Part shown: positions 10,638 to 21,256 of the stretch, piece after piece
Position numbering within the stretch: position 1 is the stretch's first letter
How the letters are laid out: every line of letters begins with the position of its first letter
Assembly: GCA_905250115.1 (NCBI GenBank)
Contig: CAJNOI010000066.1
Coordinates: forward strand, 266,850-330,849
Length of the DNA stretch: 64,000 nt
Reading direction: 5' to 3'
From: Adineta steineri
Taxonomy: Eukaryota; Rotifera; Eurotatoria; Adinetida; Adinetidae
Notes under the pieces: model-generated
The model's database searches: none
The model's input: only the letters and a program-made list of their open reading frames with translations
Told to the model about the DNA's origin: nothing
Translations under genes and position numbers: made by a program

Positions 10638-13325
10638 ATGGGGACTACTATTTCAAAACGACAATCTTGCGTCTCTGTAACACACATCGACTATGAAGAA
10701 ACAACAATATCAGCTTCAGTAGCTCCTAACTATAGAATACATCAAATATCTCATTCTTCTCAATCTCGAAACGGTGAGAAAATCAAATGTGTGTTAACTG
10801 AAAACCAAATTTTTGATTTAGTGAAACGTGACAATAAACAATACTTGCATGATTCACTTCTGATGAGTATTATACCCTCAAGTAAATATACATCGAATGA
10901 TTTAAAACAACTTAATCAGGTATTTATTTATTGGATGATGGTTAAATTAATTATTATTAATTTTAAATGCGACAGAGAGGTTCATAAAGAACTTTTGAAC
11001 AATTTAGCTGAATTTTCTCGAAAATATTATTTGAATAATACAAATGAATTGAAACTGATTGATGAATTTGCACACAATTATCATGGACATACACCGATTT
11101 GGTGGTATACAATGACTAATTTTATTCGTTGTATGCTTAATCAAGCATTCGAAACCAAAGATATCGAGATTCATATTAAAATGGCATTTTTTATAAAAGA
11201 TCTTTATCAACAATTAAAAATTTTACAAATGAATACAGTAAAAACAAATAAATTACCGATAATTGTTTATCGAAATCATCAAGTTACAAATGAAGAATTT
11301 GAAAATATCAAAAATAACAAAGGAAATCTTTTATCATTTAATAATTTTATCATAGCAGATCATGATCATGAAATACAGAATAATACGAATACTCTTATGG
11401 TTAATATTTTATTTCGTATTAGAATTGAATCGAAACGTACATCAACACCTTTCACTTTCTTTCAAAATGACAATGATTCTGGTGATGAACAGAATTCTTT
11501 TATTTTTTTCATGCATAGTATATTTCGTATTGTTGATATGAAACAAATTACAGAACGATCATGGGAAGTAGACCTTACGTTAACATCAAATAAAGATGAA
11601 CAAGTAACATGTCTTACTGATTTATTACGACATGAAACTCGAGAAACAGTTGGTTGGTTAAGACTTGCGCAGTTAATGTCAGTTATGGGCGATTTTGATC
11701 AAGCAAAATATATCCATAATAAAATATTTGAATTAACACCAGAAAATGATATATCAACACGAGCACGTATTTATGTTGAATTAGGAAATATTGATAATGA
11801 ATTTGGAGATTATAAATCTGCAAATACACGTTATGAAAAATCAATCGAAATCCAACAACAACAATCTTCTAGTCATCATTTACTTCGTTCTTCTTATAAT
11901 AATTATGGTGAAGTTCAAAGGCAACTAGGAAATTATTCTAATGCACTTTCTGTGCATAAAAAAACTTTAAAAATGAAAAAACAATATCTTTTTCCAGATG
12001 ATTTATCATTAGCTATTACTTATAATAATATGGCACTAGCTAGTGAATCACTTGCTAATTTTTCAAATGCATCGAAATTTCATCAACAAGCACTTTCAAT
12101 TAAAAGAAAGACTCTTTCAGCTGATCATCAAGAGTTTGCGATTGCATATAATAATATTGGTGAACTTCAACGGTTAATGGGAAATTTTTCCCTAGCATTA
12201 CAATATTTTGAAAGAGCTTTAAATATTCGTTTGAAAAAATATTCTACTAGTGATGGACCAGTAGCTATTCCTTATAATAATATGGGTCGTATTCATTGGG
12301 AACTAGGAGATTATGCTCTGGCAACATCATATTTACAAAGATCACTTGATATTAAATTAAAAACATATTCATGTAATCATCCATGGTTATGTTGTACTTA
12401 TAATAATATTGGTGATGTTCATCAACAAATGGGAGAATATGCAAATGCACTTTCTTATTATCAAAAAGCACTTGAAATACAAGAAAAAGCATTTCCAGCA
12501 AATCATCCTGAAATAGCTATAACATATACAAATATGGGCAGGACTCATCGATCTTTGGCTAATTATCCAACTGCTCTTTCGTACTATCGAAAAGCAATTG
12601 AAATCCAGCAAGAAACACTTTCTAATAGTCATCCATCACTTGCAATATGTTATAATAATCACGGTCATGTATGTCAATTAATGGGAAAACATCAAACTGC
12701 ATTGGAATATTATCAAAAGACACTTGAAATTCAAGAAAAATCTCTTCGTAAAGGTCATCCATCGTTAGCTGCGACTTATAACAATCTTGGAGATGTTGAA
12801 AGACAATTAGGAAATTATACTAAAGCATTAACATTTTATGAACAATCACTTGATATTAAAAAGAATTCTCTTCCATCTTACCATCCAACATTGGCTAGCA
12901 CATATAATAATATAGGTGTTATCTATCAATCAATAAATAATTATTCAACTGCACTTGAATATTATCAAAAAACAGTAGAAATTCAACAAAAAACTCTTCC
13001 ATCTCATCATCCTGATTTAGCTGTTTACTACATTAATATAGGCGCTAATCATCAGTCAATGAAAGAATATGACACTGCACTTGAATATTTTAAAAAAGCA
13101 TTAGAAATTCAACTAATAAGTCTTACAGCTTCTCATCCTGATATTGCTGTTACGCATACTAGCATAGCAACTGTATACGTAAATCAAGGAGATTATAAAT
13201 CAGCTTTAAAGCATGAACAAAGTGCTGTTGATATTGCCAGTAAAACCTTTGCACCCGATCATCCGAAGATCCAAATGTTTCAAAGTTATCTCGAACAAAT
13301 ACGTGCGAAAATTAAAACAACATAA
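10638..13325 (+). CDS. TPR-repeat protein with decayed ART-like N-terminal region
   Basis: A single uninterrupted frame of 895 residues. Residues about 150-310 keep the outline of the bdelloid ADP-ribosyltransferase domain: IVYRNHQV, LLSFNNFI, FFMHSIFRIVDM. The usual Ser-Thr-Ser strand and Glu-x-Glu motif are not preserved (DEQNSFIFF in their place), so NAD-dependent activity is doubtful. From about residue 335 on there are about thirteen 42-residue TPR units of the kinesin-light-chain/NPHP3 type, with the period YNNxGxxxxxxGxYxxAL, YYxKxLEI and LPxxHPxxA. TPR arrays are protein-binding superhelices; the partner is unknown. This ART-TPR arrangement is very common in bdelloids. No intron is needed, and the ATG opens with MGTTISKRQ, a possible N-myristoylation signal (Gly2). 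Confidence 0.85.
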   Translation: MGTTISKRQSCVSVTHIDYEETTISASVAPNYRIHQISHSSQSRNGEKIKCVLTENQIFDLVKRDNKQYLHDSLLMSIIPSSKYTSNDLKQLNQVFIYWMMVKLIIINFKCDREVHKELLNNLAEFSRKYYLNNTNELKLIDEFAHNYHGHTPIWWYTMTNFIRCMLNQAFETKDIEIHIKMAFFIKDLYQQLKILQMNTVKTNKLPIIVYRNHQVTNEEFENIKNNKGNLLSFNNFIIADHDHEIQNNTNTLMVNILFRIRIESKRTSTPFTFFQNDNDSGDEQNSFIFFMHSIFRIVDMKQITERSWEVDLTLTSNKDEQVTCLTDLLRHETRETVGWLRLAQLMSVMGDFDQAKYIHNKIFELTPENDISTRARIYVELGNIDNEFGDYKSANTRYEKSIEIQQQQSSSHHLLRSSYNNYGEVQRQLGNYSNALSVHKKTLKMKKQYLFPDDLSLAITYNNMALASESLANFSNASKFHQQALSIKRKTLSADHQEFAIAYNNIGELQRLMGNFSLALQYFERALNIRLKKYSTSDGPVAIPYNNMGRIHWELGDYALATSYLQRSLDIKLKTYSCNHPWLCCTYNNIGDVHQQMGEYANALSYYQKALEIQEKAFPANHPEIAITYTNMGRTHRSLANYPTALSYYRKAIEIQQETLSNSHPSLAICYNNHGHVCQLMGKHQTALEYYQKTLEIQEKSLRKGHPSLAATYNNLGDVERQLGNYTKALTFYEQSLDIKKNSLPSYHPTLASTYNNIGVIYQSINNYSTALEYYQKTVEIQQKTLPSHHPDLAVYYINIGANHQSMKEYDTALEYFKKALEIQLISLTASHPDIAVTHTSIATVYVNQGDYKSALKHEQSAVDIASKTFAPDHPKIQMFQSYLEQIRAKIKTT

Positions 13326-13346
13326 TCTATTATTTATTTCATTGCT

Positions 13347-13402
13347 GCATCTTGAGGGGTGTGGGGATAATATATAAATACCACGCCCACACTCACACCC
13401 TC
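13347..13402. repeat. telomere-like palindrome, copy 10
   Basis: GCATCTTGAGGGGTGTGGGG, core ATAATATATAAATACC, then CCCACACTCACACCCTC. It begins about 20 bases after the stop of the TPR gene. Confidence 0.7.
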
Positions 13403-13572
13403 TCCATTATAGCTCGATCAAAAGATCTTATATTTTTACCTAGGATAGAGGCGTATTTATATTCCATACGGGCAGGGTTTGTGAGAACTTTTGTTTAGTA
13501 CCATTATTGATCTCAAAAATAAAATTCTATGGTTTACATAAGATCTCTCAATCTATATATGTATAGATATAA

Positions 13573-13640
13573 AGCTTGAGGGGGTGGATAGGTGTGTATG
13601 AATATTGCATTTAATTTTCGTCCACACCAACCCATCCTTT
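13573..13640. repeat. telomere-like palindrome, copy 11
   Basis: GCTTGAGGGGGTGGATAGGT, AT-rich core, then GTCCACACCAACCCATCC. It lies between the TPR and ART genes, 230 bases from copy 10. Confidence 0.65.
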
Positions 13641-13876
13641 CTGGTTAGGACTGATATTCACAAAAAATGCTAGTCTGAACGGTTCATCTAAAGATGACAT
13701 CGATTTTGGAAGTGATCATGCTTAATATGCCTTGCCTTCTATCTTCTATGTTTACTCATAAGTATTCTTATTTTATTGAAATGAAACATCAGAGTCACAT
13801 GCAGTCAAGAACGACAAGTTCAATTTAAACTTTTGATGGAAAAAAGTGTATTTAAGATGTTGGCCGTCTCGTTTCG

Positions 13877-14578
13877 TTACTCATTCCCGACGAGTTCAAC
13901 CTCGATTATCCAACCATCAACGTCTTCATAAACGTCCAAAATTTCCAGTTGAGCCGCGATTGATAATATTGCTTCCATTTCGTGTGGAAAAGAACTCCAT
14001 TTCCATATGTTTGCAATATTTAATCGATTGCGTTCTGTTGTGTTTAATATAATGAGTGCATTACCAGGGAAAACTAAATCTTTTTCGGTCGTAAATGACG
14101 AAAATGAATTCGTATAGTAACATGTACCAATCTTCTTTTTAAAGTAATTGATTTCAATATCTGATAAATGGGCGCCTCGATAATAAACACTTCGTAGATT
14201 TGTCTGATACAAACCACGTATAATTGATCTCAGTTTATTAGTATAATTCCAATCGATATCACTATCTGATAGCAAATTCAAATTTGTTTTCAGGTAATGC
14301 ATACGCGTATACTGCTTGATGACATCTATCATTTCGTCAGTCAATTCATTTTCGTTAATCCAAAGTGAATAAACTTGCTTCAATTGTTTTTCATATGGAT
14401 TTGTATCAAAAAGTTTGAAACTCAATTCTTTTTTTTTATGATCATAATAGTAACGGTCGCTTTCATGATTTGAAGTGGCAGATGCAAATAAACGAGGTAA
14501 GAAACGATTAGTGTCACGATCGACTTTGGTAGCTAAGTAAGAGAAAAATCCATTCAATTCAAAGAATACAATCAACAT
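13877..14578 (-). CDS. mono-ADP-ribosyltransferase (ART) domain protein
   Basis: 233 residues. The NAD:arginine ART signature can be read in order: the arginine strand VYYRGAHLS (about 130), the Ser motif NSFSSFTTE (about 157), and the Glu-x-Glu motif FPHEMEAILSI (about 198). This R-S-ExE set is what arginine-specific ARTs need to bind NAD and transfer ADP-ribose to a protein, so the domain looks intact. A central helical stretch (ELTDEMIDVIKQYTRMHYLK) precedes it, as in other bdelloid ARTs. The N-terminal MLIVFFELNGFFSYLA may be real, or an intron may end at TTACTTAG just inside it; the true first exon could then lie upstream. Target protein unknown. Confidence 0.75.
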   Translation of the reverse strand: MLIVFFELNGFFSYLATKVDRDTNRFLPRLFASATSNHESDRYYYDHKKKELSFKLFDTNPYEKQLKQVYSLWINENELTDEMIDVIKQYTRMHYLKTNLNLLSDSDIDWNYTNKLRSIIRGLYQTNLRSVYYRGAHLSDIEINYFKKKIGTCYYTNSFSSFTTEKDLVFPGNALIILNTTERNRLNIANIWKWSSFPHEMEAILSIAAQLEILDVYEDVDGWIIEVELVGNE

Positions 14579-16672
14579 GAGAGTAGCATCAAAATACTTT
14601 GCACTAGAATATATAGGTCATAGCTTTGATGCAGACATAGTTTAAATGTTGTAAGCTATTGTGAATTTCAAAACAATTCTGCGCGCTGGCAAAATTTACA
14701 TATTTCCGTGACACGAGTAGTTACTATTCTGTAGCTTTCAAATTTTGAAAAAGGATATTGGGGTATGTGAATTTATTGAAGAGTTTTAAATTTCAGGACC
14801 TGAACAATCAGGTGAGAGTCCGTTGGATGTTGTGAAGATGCCCTTCAGAACACTTTTTCCATTCAATTTTGCATTGCAATACGATGAACCGATAGAAAAA
14901 ATTGTTCTCTTTCTATTGTAAGGGTTTAAATATACTTAAACCCTCATTCGCACCCACATTCTAAATGTATCGATCTATAATAATAATATATTGAAATACT
15001 GAATAGAATTATTTTCTTAAAAATGAAAGTTATCGAGAAAATACTAGACTATTGTTGAAAAAGTTCATCAAGACAAATTCAAAATAATATACTTATTTAA
15101 ACGTGAGTGAACGCTCTCGGATGTACCCTCTCAAAAGGAAATACTTTTCAATTTGTCTAATCACGCTGATATGTCAGGAACTGCAAAATCACTTTTTTTT
15201 CGGTCCCGGTCTTGATAAATTTATTCATAACACACATAAGCCTAACTATTGTAAAAATATTAGCTAAATTGGTAACATCGATTGAGCGGAGTTGTTCATG
15301 GTTTAAGCGCAATGCCTCCGAGGGAGATTGGTTATACAGGGCCTGTACTGGCTTCTGATTCCTGCCAGAATTACTATTTTCTCGTATGCTTGTTCAGCAG
15401 TAAGTATAGTAGGCATGTCTACGCGTTCAATACCAAACATGAATTTCTTAGCTATTAGCGCTACATAAATACGGACAATATAAGATGTCGCAGATAATTT
15501 TGAGTTATTCATGATACTTTTGATATTTTTCTAGTTATATTCATAGATAAAGTAATGAATACATAGGAGTTAATAAATAAAAATTCTCAAAAAATAATAA
15601 ACACAAACTGCTATGAAGGTCAGCCTGGATAATTGCACTCTCTATATAGAGCGATCATCTCTTAATGATGTCTTTGCGAAATATGGGATGATTATCTTTG
15701 TATGACCTCTCTGACATACACAGTGTAGTCGTCGTTAGGTTTATACCACTGTTCAAAATATTACGTGAGCTCATGAATACGTATACATATACATATATAT
15801 TCAAATTCTTTGTTATAACGTTATCGTTCTTTTTATCTTTCTCTCATTCATTTCCGTTGTTCTTTTATCTCTTCTACAATTCGAAAGGTCTTCAATAAGC
15901 TATATTAACTAGTACTAACAAACATGTATATCATTGTTTATCTATCTCTTCCCACTTTGATTCAACGCTTAGTGCAATCGTTTCAATATTTTGTCTATTA
16001 GCTCTTCATATTTTATCCCAATGAATGTATTTCATTGCTAGGCTGCTAGTGTTTTACAATTCTACTCCCATTTTAATTTATTCTCCTCTTAGATTCACTT
16101 TTATGATACACAGTACTTTCCACCTAGCATATTATTTTATTCTTCTCCATTACTTTTTTCGAAAGTCATGCGTTCCTTACAGGTAGATTCGATACTAATC
16201 AAATGATAGACAAAATGCTTAAACAATTCCAGTAAGTATTATATCAATATGCATAACAGATATATCAGCACTGACATACAATTTCATGTATTATTTTTTC
16301 AGAATCTTCATTTGTCAACTTTAACTCATTTACTACTTTATCTATGAATATAATGAATGAAATATCAAAAAGTGTCAAGAATAACTGAAATCCTTCTATG
16401 ATGTCTTATGTTGTGCGACTTTATACAGCGTTAACAACTATAAAGCTCATATTTGATACCAAACAAGTAAATATGTGTAATATATTATTGTTGAACAAGT
16501 GTATGAAAAAATAGTATTTTTCTACGAAGTTAAAACTCAGTATACACCCTTTATTTGCAAAGACAGTACTAATACTTGCACAACAATGATCGATAATTTT
16601 GAAAGGACTACCAATTATAAGCTATAAATATACAATTCTGATCTATCATTGACGACTTATGATTATCAAAGC
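14579..16672. other. intergenic, no gene recognised
   Basis: AT-rich DNA. A half copy of the telomere-like element (CCCTCATTCGCACCCACATT) is at about 14941-14960. The frames at 15303-15512 and 15698-15898 have no recognisable family and are not called. Confidence 0.45.
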
Positions 16673-16789
16673 TCACTTTTCAGCGGCATTCCAAATGCGA
16701 GCACAACCATAGAGCTTTTCAGTCATAAATGTGGCCCGAACACTATAATTGTAAGAAGCTGTTTCCCTTGGCACACCTCCTTCACACAT
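16673..16789 (-). CDS. possible terminal coding exon, unknown
   Basis: After a good acceptor (CTAATAG) the minus strand reads MCEGGVPRETASYNYSVRAT, then FMTEKLYGCARIWNAAEK and a stop. The composition is that of a real protein and unlike the neighbouring AT-rich frames, but I recognise no family and could not place the upstream exon. It may be the last exon of a gene whose earlier exons lie under the B-box gene region, or a fragment. Confidence 0.3.
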   Translation of the reverse strand: MCEGGVPRETASYNYSVRATFMTEKLYGCARIWNAAEK

Positions 16790-17034
16790 CTATTAGAAAT
16801 GAGATCAGATAAAAAATTCTAATTTTTCTATCAACCCTGTCTTACAGCAAAAATGGACCTGTGTTAAGTTTTTAAATTAAGAGCAAACACTCTCAGTCTT
16901 TTCTCAGAAGTCCAAAACTCAAATCAATGCTCAAATACAATATTCAGATAAGTCATCATTGTTCTGTCACTCCAATGCCACAGGCCAGACCGCCCAGCCA
17001 AATTAATTCTTACATGTACTAGATTTTAGATTCT

Positions 17035-18372
17035 CTATTCTCGCTTCAAATACTTACAACAAATAGGAAGAGTACAACAACAACCACAACAACAAATACA
17101 AATAAGAAGACCAATATCAAGAGGATTAAGACCAAGAGGACCAAAATGATTAAGACGATCAGAGAAACCACCAAAACGATCAAGAAGACCAAGACGATCA
17201 ATTTCATGAGTTCCAGTTTCAATATGATCTTTCCAGTGCTCTTTGCATAGGTACTGTTCACATGTTTTGCATAAGTATCTGACGCTACTGTTACAGTTCA
17301 GTATTGAACAGATACGGCGAAAGTCCCTAATAAGAACAGGTGTTCGAACATCCTTGATTACTATGCATTTTTCTCAGCCATTTTTAGTAAGAAAAAAAAT
17401 TATCTTTTCAGCTCCGAGTCGAGGAGCATTTTGCGCATCAAATGGTACAAAAACTAATTAAGTAATTAGCGGTATAATTTTGACAAGTGAGTTTGTTCGT
17501 ATCACGCATCCTGTTTCTAATAAGAATAATAAGCTAAAATATGTTCCTAATACGAACATTCCATGGAAAATAAGAAATTTTCACTAAACTAGGTTTCTCA
17601 ACCTCTAGACTACAAAACTTCACCTTAGTACTCAATTGAAAAAAGTTTCTCAACTAAAAATGCATTAAAATCCAGCGGTTGAAAATAAATGGAATCATCG
17701 TTTGTCTTCAACCGCTAAGTTCAATGTAACTTGAATCAAGAAACATTTTTTAATGCTCCCGCAAAAAAGAAATTTTTTAGTTTACAGATCAAAAAACCTC
17801 GTTTAGTAAAAATCTTTTGTTTTCTATGTATTTTATATAGAATGTTCTGATTAGGAACATTTTTTGCTGATTGTTCGATTTAAGAACATTGTTTCTAATA
17901 AGAACGAAAAAAGCAATCTTAAAATTGATATTACTCAGCAATAATAAATGATAGAAATCTGAACGTCTGTATTTTAATGTCTCAGACCATGACGAACATT
18001 TTTTGTAAGAAAACTATATCAACATTTTTTAGTTCTAATATAAAAAAATATCATGTAGTAGTTTTTTTAATTTCCCATGTATTTTCTGTAGAATATTCGT
18101 ATTAGGAACATATTTTAGCTTATTGTACTTATTGAGAACATGATACTTAATACGAACAAATTCACTTGTCAGAATTATACCGCTAATTACTTAATTAGTT
18201 TTTGAGATAATTAGCTGATTTTTGCATCATTAGATGCACAAAGAGCTCCTCTATTCGCAACTGAAAAAATACTTTTTTTATGTCGAGACATTTCTGAGAA
18301 AAACAACAAACAATTATGGGTGTTGAAATACCTGTTCGTATTGGGGACATGCGTTGTATTTGAAGACGCCAT
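17035..18372 (-). CDS. small B-box-like Cys-rich protein, split by a transposon
   Basis: The coding sequence lies in two blocks, 18372-18349 (MASSNTTH) and 17322-17035, separated by exactly the 1,026-bp foldback element. Leaving the element out gives 312 nt in one frame, 103 residues. CSILNCNSSVRYLCKTCEQY leading into LCKEHW has the Cys/His spacing of a B-box-type zinc finger, like the short N-terminal B-box of many bdelloid proteins. The tail is DRLGLLDRFGGFSDRLNHFG and a hydrophobic Cys cluster (ICICCCGCCCTLPICC), which may be lipid-modified. As it stands the gene is interrupted after codon 8; the element starts with GT, but its AG end would not restore the frame if spliced. Function unknown. 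Confidence 0.6.
17323..18348. mobile_element. 1,026-bp foldback DNA element
   Basis: Long imperfect inverted repeats of about 250 bases begin GTCCCTAATAAGAACAGG on the left and GTCCCCAATACGAACAGG on the right (reverse complement). Inside, a TTCCTAATACGAACA-like unit recurs in both orientations (for example 17548, 17838, 17875, 18093, 18117). No transposase is encoded, so this is non-autonomous. There is no visible target-site duplication: host codons read straight across (CAT then TTT). Superfamily not assigned. Confidence 0.75.
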
Positions 18373-18585
18373 TGATGTTTGTCTCCGGAAAAGTGAAAAG
18401 AATTTTGTATTGCTGTAGGTTTTTGAGTTTGTTTTGATTTTGTGCTCGTGCTATATTCTTTGTAGAAAGTAAAATCACAATACGATGATGTAATGAAACA
18501 CTATTTGTTGAAGATCGTGGACCTAAAAAATTGATGGAAAAAGAAGTACACTATCTGAAATTTGCTATAACTAAGAAGGAAAGAG

Positions 18586-18657
18586 CGGGTGAGGGTGTGG
18601 GTATGAGTATTATATCCATCACGTACTGTGCTCACCAACAACCACACACTCAAGACA
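18586..18657. repeat. telomere-like palindrome, copy 12
   Basis: GGGTGAGGGTGTGGGTATGA, core GTATTATATCCATC, then CAACCACACACTCAAGACAT. Confidence 0.65.
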
Positions 18658-18764
18658 TCCCCACTTATACCTTCAAGAACTAATATGCCATCATTGTGAG
18701 GTAGGAAAAAGACTCATACACATTCTTTTTCCTATGGTACATTAAAGAATTTTCGGTTTTCACA

Positions 18765-19120
18765 ACCTGAATAGAATTTCTTCCAACCCCTCCTTTGTAG
18801 CGCCAATTCGGTCTCAGTTTTCCTCTGGACCAAGAGTTTTGCCATAAAAGCTTGGTAACGCTAGCTATTATCCAGATTAAATGCACAAAGAATAGACAGA
18901 CAAACATTCTTAATTTCTAAAAAATTGATGAGAATTGTAATTTCTCATAGTCTGGGTGTGAGCTTACCTGAAACTCCCTACTTCACCCCGGTTAGTTGTG
19001 GTAACCCCGTGTAGACCTTCCTCTGGACCTAGAGCAATGTCATAGAAAGTTTTGTGGGACTAACTATCACATGGACCGAATGCATAGCGAGCATACAGAC
19101 AGGCAAACAAACATTCTTCT
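18765..19120. repeat. pair of degenerate dispersed repeats
   Basis: Two units share the order CTTCCTCTGGACC, GGTAACNC, CTATCA(C)ATGGA(C)CGAATGCA, then ACAGACAGGCAAACAAACATT. They lie about 195 bases apart in the same orientation. I do not know the family; the CAGACAGACAAACA end resembles the ends of SINE-like or Helitron-like repeats, which is speculation. Confidence 0.45.
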
Positions 19121-19584
19121 TTACATATATAGATAAATGACTATTAAAAGCAACTTCTTAGACTTTTTTCCCAGTAGTGGTCAGGTTCTGTCAATTTCGA
19201 ACGCCTGAGGAGTTCAGAACTTATAAATCAACTGAAAAGATACGTATCGATTGTAATTAAATAAAATTCTGCAAACTTCAATAACAGAACACATAAGCCA
19301 AACTCCTGAAACTCACGGAACCTACGGGAATCATTTTATTCACAGCACTCAGAAGGTTCAAGAACGTCACTGAACTGACATAATTCGCGAAAGCGAATAA
19401 GTAACTGTTTTTTGCGAGTCGTAAAAATATACAAAAAATCGTGAAGCTAAAGAAAACAAAAAACTTGTATGAGAATTGAACGTCTGGAATGCAGGTATCG
19501 TATAGATCTCAAGAGCGAATGAGAATACTCTGAATTTAAGATAGCTGGAAAACGAGGATATGAAGAGTAGGCAGAGAATTTATC

Positions 19585-19632
19585 GGGAGGGTGTGGATGA
19601 GTATATGTTATCCATATCCACACTCACACCCT
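19585..19632. repeat. telomere-like palindrome, copy 13
   Basis: GGGAGGGTGTGGATGAGTAT faces ATCCATATCCACACTCACAC then CCT; a compact copy with a very short AT core. Confidence 0.7.
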
Positions 19633-20183
19633 GTTACATTTCTTGAGTTCCGTTGATTCTAATTGGTTTAGAAGTTCACATATCCGCAAGAGTTTAGAAC
19701 TCACGGAACTTGAACACGTTTCTTTTTCCCAATGATTTAAATGTACAACTTACCAGAATAAAATTGTTTAAATCAAATGATTTGAAAAACTTCTTATAGT
19801 TTGTAATTTTGGATGGTATTGTGTGTATGAGTGACTGAATGTTTTTTTCGCGGTAGAATCCGTTTAGTTTGTTTTATAGAATAACAACATTTGTCACTCT
19901 TTTCTTTTTTTCCAACTACGCATTTTATTGTGAAAGAATGTGCAAAGATTGAAAAAAAACCATTCAAGATCCACAATACACAAGAAATGTTATTGCAAAG
20001 AAAGAGAAAAGAATTTATATGAATTTAAGTGTTGTGCGATTAAACATTGCTGACACAAAACTGTATTCTTCTTAACAAAGGCTATATGTGTTTTCGAAAG
20101 AATGTTATTTGTCTAAATGTATTTTTTTTCGATAGTCAGATTATCGAAAAATCTTGGTAGACAGAACATTTCATCGATACGAT

Positions 20184-20233
20184 ATTGAGGGTGTGGATAT
20201 CTGATATATTCTCAATGCACTTGTACACTCATG
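20184..20233. repeat. telomere-like palindrome, copy 14
   Basis: ATTGAGGGTGTGGATATCTG with a degenerate right arm TGCACTTGTACACTCATG. Confidence 0.5.
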
Positions 20234-20798
20234 CTTAAACATTACTCTCACTTTAGTCATACCTCTGTCTATACAGTATGCCATCGGCAAAATCCTTTCT
20301 TGTAAAAAAAGACTTCTCTGCAAAGTCTGTTGACTAATTTTTGTCCTTGAATGATTAACATATTATGGTGAAAAAGAAATTGTCTGAACCAATGAATAAT
20401 TCTAAAGAATGAGTTTATTTGATTTTTCACATGAATTAAATTTTGATTGTTAGTGAAAAAAGAAATTTCTTAACAAAAATTCTTTATTAATTAATATACG
20501 AACAAAATATTTGAATAAATATCGATTAAATTCTCATTAATTGAAGTTTATAATATTTCACTCCATTTTCATCAAATTAGACGACTTTTATTGATGAATC
20601 ATCGTGTTGTTGTTGTTGTCGATTCTTTTTAATTTTGAATAAAGGACTTCTTATTCAATAAAAAATGGTTAAGTAAAATATTAAGGAGTTTTCATGTGAA
20701 AAATGTTTTATTGAAATGATATAAAAGAAAAATTTTAGAAGATCAATCGATAGTTCATTTCTTTTCTTTGAATTTTATGAAAAATTAAAGCGTTAAAC

Positions 20799-20852
20799 AA
20801 TCTTGAGGGTGTGGGTGTGCTTTATTCATCTCTAACCCACATTCACACCGTC
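20799..20852. repeat. telomere-like palindrome, copy 15
   Basis: AATCTTGAGGGTGTGGGTGT, core GCTTTATTCATCTCTAA, then CCCACATTCACACCGTC. The left terminus is consensus. Confidence 0.7.
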
Positions 20853-21256
20853 TTATGTGAAACTATCCACATTTTTTATATTAATATATTTTTTAGAAAC
20901 CTGCTTTCGATTTCTAACATGTCGTTTACTTTCCACATAAGAATTTTTTCGAAAATTTGAATTTCTGTAAGTTTTTACATTTTTTGGAACTTTTTCGATT
21001 TTTTGGGATTTCATGAAACTCGTGTAAGGCATTATATAAAATGAACTTCAGCAGTACTTCAAAAAACAACTAGAAATATTATTAGATACAATGTGCACTG
21101 TGAAAAGCTTAGAAGGACGTTTAGAGTAATTTGGAGTTTATGCAGCGTAACGTTCACTTATCTGGATCTAAGAATGTTTCGGTTCCATTTTTCTTGAAAT
21201 TGCAAGGCTCTACAAACTATACTTGCAAAAGAAAAGCATCAAATATCGAAAATTCG

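Larger units (their letters stand above)
18373..21256. other. intergenic with several repeats, no gene
   Basis: No coding gene is supported. It holds four telomere-like palindromes and a pair of related about 130-base repeats at 18765-18905 and 18960-19120. Confidence 0.5.

Noticed and set aside
15303-15512. 69-residue minus-strand frame
   Set aside because: No recognisable motif or neighbouring exon; could be chance.
17046-17261. Minus-strand frame made almost only of Val/Leu/Ile
   Set aside because: Another frame of the same strand gives a normal protein sequence with B-box-type Cys/His spacing and joins across the transposon in frame.
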